From positions 248,001 through 312,000 of the forward strand of contig JARBJD010000029.1 of NCBI GenBank assembly GCA_033064195.1: a DNA stretch of 64,000 nt, in the 5' to 3' direction. Below are positions 12,000 to 21,559 of this stretch, piece after piece (the stretch's first letter is position 1; the number at the start of each line of letters is the position of its first letter). This DNA comes from Blattamonas nauphoetae. Its lineage: Eukaryota > Preaxostyla > Oxymonadida. Both the position numbers and the translations under genes were made by a program. The notes beneath the pieces are model-generated. The model was given only the letters and a program-made list of their open reading frames with translations. It was not told the DNA's origin and did not search any database.

Positions 12000-13455
12000 C
12001 TGACTTCCTTCTCTGAGTCTCCCGGTTGTTTCATCTCCTGACAATTCCAATTCTTGTTTTGGAGGCGAGAGAAGTTCTGGTTTACTGTTTCAGGGTTGAT
12101 TCTGGATCATGCGAGATAGTATTGGAAAGGAAAGAGTGTGATACACAAGTGGTTGGACTGGCGTTCGACTCTTCTTTGAGGATCGTCCGTCGAACATCTG
12201 ATGGAGGAACAAAAAGAAGAGAAGAGACAAATGAGTAAAAATGACTGATAGATTGGAATACACCAAATCAAGATATGATAACTTGAAAAGATGTAAAAGC
12301 CTTGCTCTTCGCCTCCAAACCGCCTTGGAGGCTTGAGAGCATCGACAGTATGTTTTGAAAAATGGTTCTGATGAACAGAGACGGGACAGGAAGATTGGTT
12401 CAACGAGTTGAGGATGAAGTTTGTCATAAAAGCTGTGAAGGTGTTCTGAAAACGAAATGAAGAAAGAATGATTACCCCGACTCAATCTGTGTCGTCTGAA
12501 AGAGTCATAGTTGTGATGGATTGTGAGACTTTCCCCTTTCCAGCTTTTTTTCGTCTCGTTTGTGAAACTGCCTTGTTTAGTCGTTCTGCTTTCCTGATAA
12601 CCAGTTCCGCTCGCGGTTCCACACAATGGAGTGAAGCAGCCGCGCCAACGTGGGTGATTCTCTTTGAAAAATCGCAAAACACTAATGTGCGTCACCAAAA
12701 ATTATTTTTTGAGGAATTACCATTCGTCTGTTCAGTCGACTGAAAATGAGTGAATTACCGGATTTCAAGGAAGATCGCGTTCGATATCTCCTTTTTTTGT
12801 TCAGGACTCTTCTGCACATTTTTTGTAACAAAACAGGTCCAAACACAAACTACCGATAATTTACAACAGAAAAAACCAATTCTGTGTGAGAGCACTGGCA
12901 TAAACTCCTCCATTGAAGAAAAAGACACGAAAAGTGCGGATTGACATATTCAATATTCTTGATATATTAGGTCCGTAACATTTGTTGAACGTGTCTAACA
13001 GAGATTCTCTGAGGGAAATACTGAAGGATCATGGTGTTTGAGGCGAGGTAGTACAGATTGATGACGATTGAAAAATGAGCATTCATTTTTGGGTCTACAA
13101 GACCAAAAATGAATGAATAAAGACATACCAGCGAGCGAAAACTATCGATAACATCCGATTGAACGATTTATGTGAGAGTTATCTCGTTTTGTTCAATGTT
13201 CCGGCGCACCTCAAAAAAATCCCGAGTATCTGAACGTGAGAAAGAAAGAAACGGCACAAACCATGTTGTGAGTGTGTAATCCACAGTTTGATGTCGGGTT
13301 CATCATTGATATACGATAGAAAAGAAGTCTGATGGGTGATTAGTCGCCTGAGCATCGGATCCGCGATAAAGTTCGCCAACATGAAGAAAAGACGAAATTC
13401 ACACCTTGAACATGGAGAGAGCACCTGAGACGGTGAGTAGAGGGTGTTTGTCGAC
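12000..13455. other. Unassigned region beside the MULE-B transposase
   Basis: No convincing gene. Minus-strand frames at 12090-12698 carry basic, His-rich residues without a recognisable domain and may be a remnant of the cargo or 3' sequence of the transposase gene. AT content rises towards 13200. A short inverted motif with CATTCATTTTTGG lies near 13080-13110. Confidence 0.3.
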
Positions 13456-13460
13456 AAATA

Positions 13461-15236
13461 TCAACGTACAGGCGCTGGAGTGACGGATGCGATTTTTGAA
13501 AAAGAATCACCCACGTGTCGATTGTGGGATGGCTGAACGGGAGGAAGCTTGGCGTGGCGGATGAGTTGGAAACGGTCACCCACGCTGTATGAGCGAATCC
13601 AGGCGGCTTGATTAAAAGGATCGGCGGGTTCTTCCACTCCATAGAGCCTCCAAGGTGGGGGAATGAGGTGGAGCGGATATGGGATGCGCTCGTTGTAGAA
13701 TCGATTGAGAATATGACAGCAAGGGATGAGCATTGTTGTGGTCGTCCGATTGGTACACGGTTGAGCAGCCCTGGCTGGTGTCATTCCACGATGTATTTCC
13801 AAAATCCCAGCAAAGGATACCTTCCCCCATAGATGCTTGAAACAAGGGACAACCTTGAGCAAGTTAATTCTCGTAGTCAACTGCAATTGTACCAACCTGT
13901 TCAGTTCATCTTTCTGATTTGCGTCGAATAGGAGAATAGATTTGATCGTTTGGATTAAACGGATGTTTCGCGATGGGAGAATACGCTTGAGGGAGGCATG
14001 CATACCTTCCACCGGTGAGGTGGTGGTTATTCCCAAATGTGGGAACTGGTCTATAAAGCAAGGAAAAAAGAATTCAGCCAATGGAAACCATTGGCGATTC
14101 AGGTATGTCACGAGGTCGGCCCAATGTTCATCATTTTCGAGGAGACAACTGATAAAAAACTGCTTTGCATTTTCGAACTGTTCTGAAGAATTTGTGTTGA
14201 GTAGTTCATTCCATTTTTCGTTAAAAAAATGAATCAAATCATCCTTATTTTCCATATCTTGCACATGGGTCAGGAGACGAGCTTCGATGTTGCGTTTGAT
14301 GTGCCAACTACAGAGTATATGTTTAATGTGGGGGAGAACATTTCTCATAGCAGTAATTTCAGCCTGAGCCGAGTCGGTCACCATGACTCTTGTGTTGCAT
14401 AGTCCGTTAGTGTGGGCAAGGAGTTGCCTGAGAAGCCATTCATAATCCGGAACTGATTCATGTTGGAGAAACCCATAGCAAAGTGTAAAGAATTTTCCGG
14501 TAGAGTGTTTTCCTATAATTTGGACGAGATGATAGTTAAACTTGTTGGTTGAATACGTTGCATCCATAATGAGGACAGTAGGAAATTGTCTGTACAACTG
14601 TAAAGAAGCATCGGAATACATGAGGAATGACGAAACAGTTCCATCTTCATCCAATCGGCTGTCGAGCTTGAACCCTTTCTTTGTTACGTAGTCATAAACA
14701 TTTTCGAAAGTGTCATCTCCATCTTGGGCCAGTCTGTGGGCCGACCTTAAATAATAAATATCTTCAATTTGGGCTTTTGATCCATGTTCTTCCTTGAGTC
14801 TCTGTAATACTTTCCCAGATGCCACACCAGCGTCGAAAAGTTTGATAGCTTCTTCTTCGTCTTGTTTTCGCATTCGTACTCGTGGCTCAGCAAGTATTTC
14901 AGTTCTTGAGTGACTGTGATCGATCTGATTCCAACGTAAAGTCCATTTTTCTGACTTTTTTGAATAACTACAATTTAGCGCACAATTGCATTCCAGATCA
15001 TGAGTTGAGGTGATTTCTCGTTGTCCGGTGGTCAACGATGGAGGTGTCGGATGGAAAACACACACATACTTTGCATCCTTCAGACTATGATACGTCTGTC
15101 TCACAAACTTCATTCCACAATGATGAGATTTGTCTGTTATGAAAGAATCTAGTTCCGTAAAAGAGTTAAAATATTGATCATGTTTGAAATCTTGCATTGA
15201 CAGCTTTTGTTCCTCATGAGATGGAGGAGAGAACAT
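13461..15236 (-). CDS. MULE-B transposase, intact 591 aa
   Basis: A single uninterrupted frame encodes a Mutator-like transposase. The N-terminal part has a Cys/His-rich DNA-binding-type region (CNCALNCSYSKKSEKW, then DHSH near residues 95-125), like the WRKY/FLYWCH fingers of MULEs. The MULE core has the catalytic triad: Asp in VLIMDATYSTNKF (about 223), Asp in VMVTDSAQAEIT (about 287) and Glu in TSPVEGMHASLKR (about 407). A SWIM-like IPCCHIL lies near the C-terminus. It would cut and paste DNA at the MULE-B TIRs in the nucleus. All three catalytic residues and full length are present, so it may be active. It is clearly diverged from the MULE-A and MULE-C transposases, as are its TIRs. The start is the first ATG of the frame. 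Confidence 0.92.
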   Translation of the reverse strand: MFSPPSHEEQKLSMQDFKHDQYFNSFTELDSFITDKSHHCGMKFVRQTYHSLKDAKYVCVFHPTPPSLTTGQREITSTHDLECNCALNCSYSKKSEKWTLRWNQIDHSHSRTEILAEPRVRMRKQDEEEAIKLFDAGVASGKVLQRLKEEHGSKAQIEDIYYLRSAHRLAQDGDDTFENVYDYVTKKGFKLDSRLDEDGTVSSFLMYSDASLQLYRQFPTVLIMDATYSTNKFNYHLVQIIGKHSTGKFFTLCYGFLQHESVPDYEWLLRQLLAHTNGLCNTRVMVTDSAQAEITAMRNVLPHIKHILCSWHIKRNIEARLLTHVQDMENKDDLIHFFNEKWNELLNTNSSEQFENAKQFFISCLLENDEHWADLVTYLNRQWFPLAEFFFPCFIDQFPHLGITTTSPVEGMHASLKRILPSRNIRLIQTIKSILLFDANQKDELNRLVQLQLTTRINLLKVVPCFKHLWGKVSFAGILEIHRGMTPARAAQPCTNRTTTTMLIPCCHILNRFYNERIPYPLHLIPPPWRLYGVEEPADPFNQAAWIRSYSVGDRFQLIRHAKLPPVQPSHNRHVGDSFSKIASVTPAPVR

Positions 15237-15367
15237 GTGAAACGGACGAGAGACGAATTGTGGGCAGATCTCGACAAATGTCAGATTCTACTTCAAAATA
15301 GAAAGAGAATGATCTGTGATATAGGGAAAATGGCATATATTAAAAAAACAGTTGCGACATCGTAGTC

Positions 15368-15439
15368 AAAAAAAAGTCGACAAAGAGAATCGAACCCAGG
15401 TTGGGACAGTAGCAGTCTTCCACTCTAACCACTGAACTA
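15368..15439 (-). promoter_or_regulatory. tRNA-like Pol III unit in right TIR of MULE-B
   Basis: This is the inverted counterpart of the unit at 4188-4270. On the minus strand the A box TAGTTCAGTGG is at 15439-15429, the B box GGTTCGATTC at 15396-15387 and eight T at 15375-15368. The block from TCATGAG to the B box is essentially identical in the two ends; the T-arm 3' side differs, which is unlike a conserved tRNA. Both units point into the element. Confidence 0.65.
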
Positions 15440-15449
15440 CTCATGATCA

Positions 15450-16547
15450 TAGTCCCGTGTTAAACCCGGACATGTTGTTTAAACCGAACGAAGCCCATTT
15501 CAGACACGTTTTGTATTTTATCATCCATTTCTTGCAATCTTTTGTCTTGTTACTGCTTATTCGATTGAAAGGAGATGAATATGGGATAAAATTCAAAATC
15601 AAGTGTTCTATGTGCTTCATAGATCATTTTCTTCACTATACCCGTTCACAGCCACCGATTCTTCTGCGACTACATCTCGATCTCCGCACATTCTTCTTTT
15701 TCAAGGGTAAAACACAGTCAGGTTTTCCTTTATGTTGTCAGCTTCTGACTAGATTCTTCTCAACCTAATTAATCTGTTACAGCTTCAAAAAGGCATTTAT
15801 ACGGCTCTATTCGATCACTTTTCAATGTCTAGATGGTATCAAGTGACTTGCCGACTCTCCGATCCTCATTGAGCAAGAAGCACACGAATCATCCTGGGTT
15901 GAAATTGCTGAATGACCGAGCGTTGTACCCAGTGCTCTCATTCATGTCAAACATTCTTTTGGCGGATATAGATCGTCGACATCGGATTGGAGGCGACTGT
16001 TTTCGCGATCGATCGTTGCGGATGAACTATACAACAAAATGCGGACACGCATTGACTCGGTGCGATAAAAAGATAAGTGTTTCAACCGGTCCAACAGCAG
16101 AATCAATGAAATGCTCATAGTAGAGACTTCAGTCCTAACGAAAAGAAACGAGCAGCCAAACGAAAAGAAGAACCATTGTTCGCTCTTCCGAGTGATCAAT
16201 GATGCCTATTCATACTAGAAAACAATGTGGTAACATTTCGACGACAGTCATCAGCTACATTACAACCTCGGAGAGAATCAGAAGAAAATTGAATTTTACA
16301 CTGATCTAAACTGGATAAATGATTTAAATTTGTTCACTTCACAACTCTTTGAATTCATTCCTTCAATTTCATGCAAATCAAGGTGTCAATTGAACAAAAG
16401 CACGAGTCAATGGTCTGATCAAAGCTAACTTGTCGAAAAAGGGGAATTTAGATGTCCCAATCAACTGGAACATTGAAGGGAGTCCTTTCTGATGGACCAT
16501 GATCTTCGTTCGGTTTCATCAACAAGTCCGGGTTTTACACGCGACTA
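15450..16547. mobile_element. 1.1 kb TIR element A2 nested in the right TIR of MULE-B
   Basis: The ends are inverted repeats: TAGTCCCGTGTTAAACCCGG at 15450 and, read inward from 16547, TAGTCGCGTGTAAAACCCGG. Similarity extends through a second motif, AAACCGAACGAAG. The TSD is TCA (15447-15449 and 16548-16550). Comparison with the left TIR of MULE-B (CATGATCAAAACT read on the opposite strand) confirms the empty site exactly. No transposase is visible; one 95-codon frame (15833-16120) has no recognisable domain. It is probably non-autonomous. Confidence 0.88.
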
Positions 16548-16841
16548 TCAAAACTACAATTTTCTTCATCCCTATTGACATTGACATTCTTCCCCTGTGG
16601 TCCGAGATTTTCCCCTGTGATTGAGATTCTCCCCTAGAACTGAGATTCTCCCCTGTGACCGAGATTCTCCCCTGTGACCGAGATTCTCCCCTGTGACCGA
16701 GATTCTCCCCTGTGACCGAGATTCTCCCCTGTGACCGAGATTCTCCCCTGTGACCGAGATTCTCCCCTGTGACCGAGATTCTCCCCTGTGACCGAGATTC
16801 TCCCCTGTGACCGAGATTCTCCCCTGAAAATTGAGTCACCC
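16548..16841 (-). repeat. Right TIR of MULE-B, outer part, with ~19-bp satellite
   Basis: This is the inverse of the left TIR. From 16841 inward come GGGTGACTCAATTTTCAGGG, a homogeneous tandem array of about a dozen ~19-bp units (GAGATTCTCCCCTGTGACC on the plus strand, about 16583-16826), then the shared block ending at 16551. The inner part of this TIR, with the tRNA-like unit, continues at 15449-15368 beyond the nested 1.1 kb element. The right array is much more uniform than the left one, which suggests local amplification. Confidence 0.88.
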
Positions 16842-16973
16842 GGGAAACAACAACTTCTCCTCTTGAAGGACTTCATCGTGTCCTAAAAGACTACATCGTC
16901 ACACCATCCCAACATCTATTCTCGACCATTGATCGCATTTCAACATATACGAGAACGCAAGTGGCAAATATCA
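16842..16973 (+). pseudogene. MULE-A transposase, piece 3 of 4
   Basis: This piece reads ETTTSPLEGLHRVLKDYIVT, then PSQHLFSTIDRISTYTRTQV and ANI. It matches 29505-29640 of the MULE-C transposase and carries the third catalytic residue (Glu in SPLEGLHR). It starts with the right TSD of MULE-B and ends with the left TSD of the next insertion (TCA, 16971-16973). Being short, split from its neighbours and lacking its own start, it is easy to miss. Confidence 0.9.
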
Positions 16974-19551
16974 ACGTACTCGATTTAACCCGCAACTCCG
17001 GATAAACCCACACCCTTGATCTTCAGCCCAGAATTCGGACATATTCCCAGTTTTATCATTATTTCGCTGGAATTATGTCACAGTCTGTGCTGGAGAACAC
17101 TTAATATCAAGAAATGAACAAGAAAGGGTCGTTGATCAAGATCACGACCATAATATTATGAAACCAAAATGTGTCATTCGAGTGTCGATGATGGAAGGGC
17201 CAATCGGTGCCCAAAGGTAGTGAGGAAGGAGGGAAGGGCAGTGCCGGCAGCGTTGTCTCACCAGCCGTCGCGCGAGGTCCGAGAGAGCGACGCTAAACTT
17301 GTGGTTCTGCTGGGGATCGGATGAGTGCTTTGCGGCGGATGTAGTGCCAGTGGAAGCAGGATTTCGAAGTTGCTGGCGAGTGGAAGGCGGCGGTGGAGCT
17401 CACTTCATACTCAACGATTTGGTGAATGCGAGACTTTTGAACGATTCGATACAACAGTCGGCCTCACTATACGGAAGTGATTGAGCGATTGATCACAGAG
17501 GAGACGGTGACACTGAGTGGCTGGTGGAGGTGGGCTGTCTCGATGAGCACGATTCGAAGTTGGAGGGACACACCGGCGCCTGCATCTCCGACGGCATCGC
17601 CCTTCGACCTGGTTGGGCAGCAGTTCGAGCGGATAGAATCTACTGTGCCGACGGTCCTACTGATAGCTGGGAATGGAAGCAGACATATTTGCTGTGTTTT
17701 AGCCGTCGTCTGAAGTGGAGTCGCTTTCGCACGCTCAGCTCCGGATCCTGCGGGATTTGATTGTGGACAGTCGGCTCTCCATCCCCATTCGCTCGACCGA
17801 CACTCCGCCTCATCCGCCAGCTGTCTGACCGTCTTCTGATGCGCAGCTGACTCATTCGGAGCTTCTGACACCGCCCGCCCACCATAACCGGCCGATCCGT
17901 CTCGTTTCACTTGGGAACTACAGACAACACCGCTTGTGCGTGTGATGGAGTCGGAAAGTGAGGAGGGGGGCGTCAGTTGATCCAGGATTCGTTTGCCTTG
18001 TACTACAGCGATGTGGAATTGTGAGGGATGGGGAGGAGCCGCGACAGGAGCAGGAACGGCTGGTGGATGGTGGGAGACGAAGCCGAGCACAGAGAGAGAC
18101 GAGGAAAGGAAGAGAAAGAATAAGAAGAAATGAGAGATGATGAGAGATGAATGAAAAAAGTCAACAGATGATCAAGACAGATCTTTAATGACAGTCGAAC
18201 ACACTTTGGCTTCTTTGGCGGATTTCGATCTGTTTTCCGTCGATCAGGTCGAAATTGAAGTTTCCAACTGTGTGTGTGGGTTGTGAGGTAAATGGAGAGA
18301 GGAGAGAAGAATATGTGTCCACAAAAAGAGATCATGAAAAAGAATGAAAGACGACAACGAAAGGTGACGAGTTGATAAACAATGAACAGCATACGTCTTT
18401 TCCATGTTGGTCGGAGTTCAACTGCATCACTTCTAACAATCGCTCATCTGTGTACGATAGCCAGGACTAATCATGAGATGTACAAGTACAGTCAAGGTAC
18501 ATATGGACGGGATTGCTCGTCGTCGTCCACAAACCGCCACTTTTCCACTTCTTCCTTGTTTATACGAATAGCTGCAGTCTGTCCGAGATTCACGCATGGT
18601 GCATTCGTATTGACGATGTATTTTGAAGGAGAGACGCGTAGATGTGCCAATGAGTTTGTTTTAGGAGTGGTTTACTCGGATGTTCACTCTCACTCTCCTT
18701 CGTCGATTGGGAACGTTCGATCGGTTGGATAGAGGCTTCGGTGGGATGTTGCTTGGATGATCTACGTCTGTGTCAATTTGATTCCATCCTCTTCGAACTG
18801 CTCGAGGGAATTCGTTCCTGGCCACAAGTGAGGTGTGTTCTCCAGTTTTCGAGGCGGCTGGTGATGAAAAGTAGGATCAAATCGTTTCAGACGAATGACT
18901 TCGACAAGGAACTCCGATGTGATGTTTGAACGAGAGAGAGTGAGGCGAACATGGATTAGGATTTCCACATTCGGTCATCCTTCAGAATGAAATTGCCGCA
19001 GGTCCCATTCCCAAAGTATCAACCGACATATGGTGCGGGACGATCAGGAAGTGAATGGAGATAATTTCCGAGGGCTGGGGAGGGAGAAGAGAGGTGAAAA
19101 AATGGGAGGATAAGTGCATGGAGTGAGAAATTAGGGAGAGAAAAGTGAAAGATCACAAGAATTGTCGGAAATGATAAAAACACACTCACTGCAGATAAGG
19201 TTGTGTGGCTCGCTCTGATTTTGCGTTCATTCACTCCTTGTGTGATTTGGCGAGTGAACGAAGTGAATTGAGACATGAGGTCCGAAGAATGCACGATGGA
19301 CGTTGTGATGATCGTGTAATGTTCTGGATGGAAGTTCTGAAGCGAGCTAGTTCATTCATTTTAAATAGTTGATCAGTCCCAAATTGTGGATGGTTGAAGC
19401 GAAGACAACAGAATTTAACGACAATAATGTAGATTATGACTTCAATTTTTGTTCCCTCTTGATTTCAGAAAGATAAACTCTAAAGGTGACTGTGGTGATA
19501 TGAAAATGGAGTTGCTGGTTATCCCGAAGTTGCGTGTTTATCCGATGATGT
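16974..19551. mobile_element. TIR element A3 (2.6 kb) inserted in the MULE-A transposase
   Basis: The left end begins ACGTACTCGATTTAACCCGC. The right end, read inward, begins ACATCATCGGATAAACACGC. The two stay alignable over about 40 bp, with a GCAACTYCGG core. The TSD is TCA (16971-16973 and 19552-19554). Removal restores the transposase frame and gives the same spacing as in the MULE-C homologue. TIR motifs (GGATAAACC) resemble those of the 476-bp MITE at 53731. The interior has a GC-richer stretch (17200-18100) with conflicting frames and no recognisable transposase. Confidence 0.82.
17190..19440. other. Unassigned interior of element A3
   Basis: A GC-rich plus-strand stretch near 17520-17760 reads KLEGHTGACISDGIALRPGW and ADGPTDSWEWKQTYLLCF. 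It could be an exon of a captured gene (possibly beta-sandwich type), but it does not extend on either side. Low-complexity purine-rich sequence occupies 18080-18170 and 19040-19160. No gene can be assigned. Confidence 0.3.
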
Positions 19552-20048
19552 TCAAGACACATATCGAAAAAGAAAAATACGGTCAACCGCAGTACATTCG
19601 AGATCAACATTTCCTGCGCAAGCTTCTTGGCATTGTTTCCATCGATTGTTTGAGAGCGTTGAGTGACTTGGCGAAAGCTGCAAAAGATTATCCGACCAGA
19701 AAATGTGATTGCACTCTGCGCATCACACACCAAATTCCCTGCCTCTGTCAGGTCAGATCAGTTTTGAGAGACAAGTTGCAGCTTCAAACACACGAGATCG
19801 GGAAGGCATGGTGGCTGGATCCGAAGCAAAAAGAAACACAAGTACCTGTCACAACGGCGCCAATTCCACTCCTTGAACCTAAAAGCCGACTGCAAGTATC
19901 AAAAGAAAACAAGCAGAAAGGAGGCGCCACAAAGGCACACGAACCTGCTGACATCAGGGCCATCCGACTGGCCCAACGTCTCAAAGAAGAAAAGCGAGCC
20001 AAAGTTGACGCACAAGACAACCCTCCACCCCAACAAAGACAAGATTAG
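19552..20048 (+). pseudogene. MULE-A transposase, piece 4 of 4 (C-terminus)
   Basis: From the TSD onward it reads THIEKEKYGQPQYIRDQHFL, then a SWIM-like Cys motif, RKCDCTLRITHQIPCLCQ, then GGATKAHEPADIRAIRLAQR before a TAG stop at 20048. This aligns with the C-terminus of the MULE-C transposase. Leaving out the three inserts and one TSD copy each, pieces 1-4 give 1194 nt, exactly 398 codons including the stop, with no internal stop. The transposase was therefore apparently intact when the insertions happened. Confidence 0.92.
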
Positions 20049-20211
20049 TATTCTTATTACGTTATATCACTACACGGTACATGATTCAGCCAAGTTTCCG
20101 GGAAGGAAAGAGAACAAAAACGAAAATGAAGAATGTGAGCGTTGCGTGAAATAGATAAGAGAGAGAAATAGGTCTGAACTGGAATTGTGAGAAAAAGTGC
20201 TTTATAAGGCG

Positions 20212-21548
20212 AGGGGAGTGGTTTGCGTTTGAAGCGGAGGGGATTGCGATTCAAGGGGAGGGGAGTGGACTGCGATTCAAGGGGAGGGGAGTGGATTGCG
20301 ATTCAAGGTGAGGGGAGTGGATTGTGATTCAAGGGGAGGGGAGTGGATTGTGATTCAAGGGGAGGGGAGTGGACTGCGATTCAAGGGGAGGGGAGTGGAT
20401 TGTGATTCAAGTGGAGGGGAGTTGACTGCGATTCAAGGGGAGGGGAGTGGATTGTGATTCAAGGGGAGGGGAGTGGATTGCGATTCAAGGGGAGGGGAGT
20501 GGATTGTGATTCAAGGGGAGGGGAGTGGATTGTGATTCAAGGAGAGGGGAGTGGATTGTGATTCAAGGGGAGGGGAGTGGATGCCAATTGCGGGCGAGGG
20601 GAGTGGATGCCAATTGCGGGCGAGGGGAGTGGATGCCAATTGCGGGCGAGGGGAGTGGATGCCAATTGCGGGCGAGGGGAGTGGATGCCAATTGCGGGCG
20701 AGGGGAGTGGATGCCAATTGCGGGCGATGGGAGTGGATGCCAATTGCGGGCGAGTGGAGTGGATGCCAATTGCGGGCGAGGGGAGTGGATGCCAATTGCG
20801 GTCGAGGGGAGTGGATGCCAATTGCGGGCGAGGGGAGTGGATGCCAATTGCGGTCGAGGGGAGTGGATGCCAATTGCGGGCGAGGGGAGTGGATGCCAAT
20901 TGCGGGCGATGGGAGTGGATGCCAATTGCGGGCGAGGGGAGTGGATGCCAATTGCGGGCGAGGGGAGTGGATGCCAATTGCGGGCGAGTGGAGTGGATGC
21001 CAATTGCGGGCGAGGGGAGTGGATGCCAATTGCGGGCGAGGGGAGTGGATGCCAATTGCGGGCGAGTGGAGTGGATGCCAATTGCGGGCGAGGGGAGTGG
21101 AAGCCAATTGCGGTCGATGGGAGTGGATGCCAATTGCGGGCGAGGGGAGTGGATGCCAATTGCGGGCGATGTGAGTGGATGCCAATTGCGGGCGAGTGGA
21201 GTGGATGCCAATTGCGGGCGAGGGGAGTGGATGCCAATTGCGGGCGAGGGGAGTGGATGCCAATTGCGGGCGAGGGGAGTGGATGCCAATTGCGGGCGAG
21301 GGGAGTGGATGCCAATTGCGGGCGAGTGGAGTGGATGCCAATTGCGGGCGAGGGGAGTGGAAGCCAATTGCGGTCGATGGGAGTGGATGCCAATTGCGGG
21401 CGAGTGGAGTGGATGCCAATTGCGGGCGAGGGGAGTGGATGCCAATTGCGGGCGATGGGAGTGGATGCCAATTGCGGGCGATGGGAGTGGATGCCAATTG
21501 CGGGCGAGGGGAGTGGATGCCAATTGCGGGCGAGGGGATTGGATGACC
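20212..21548 (+). repeat. 26-bp minisatellite of MULE-A
   Basis: There are about 50 tandem units of 26 bp. The first third has GAGTGGATTGTGATTCAAGGGGAGGG-like units (written from about 20225). From about 20580 the units become GAGTGGATGCCAATTGCG plus GGCGAGGG. The half-unit GGGGAGTGGAT is kept while the other half changes completely. Because 26 is not a multiple of 3 and the unit lacks stops, all frames stay open for hundreds of codons on both strands; these are not genes. The position between transposase and right TIR matches the 30-bp arrays in MULE-C. Confidence 0.95.
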
Positions 21549-21559
21549 GTTGAAGACCA

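Larger units (their letters stand above)
3990..16841. mobile_element. MULE-B, 12.85 kb Mutator-like element with cargo
   Basis: A perfect 9-bp TSD, GGGAAACAA, lies at 3981-3989 and 16842-16850; 9 bp is the usual MULE length. The ends are inverted: GGGTACCTCAATTCTCAGGG at the left and, read inward from the right, GGGTGACTCAATTTTCAGGG. Similarity continues for about 280 bp, through a 19-bp satellite and a tRNA-like block. A full-length transposase (13461-15236, minus) lies near the right end. Between about 4280 and 13460 is cargo: decayed ARM-like, beta-helix and coiled-coil genes, as in plant Pack-MULEs. The right TIR is interrupted by a 1.1 kb element (15450-16547). The intact transposase and perfect TSD suggest recent activity. 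Confidence 0.9.
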
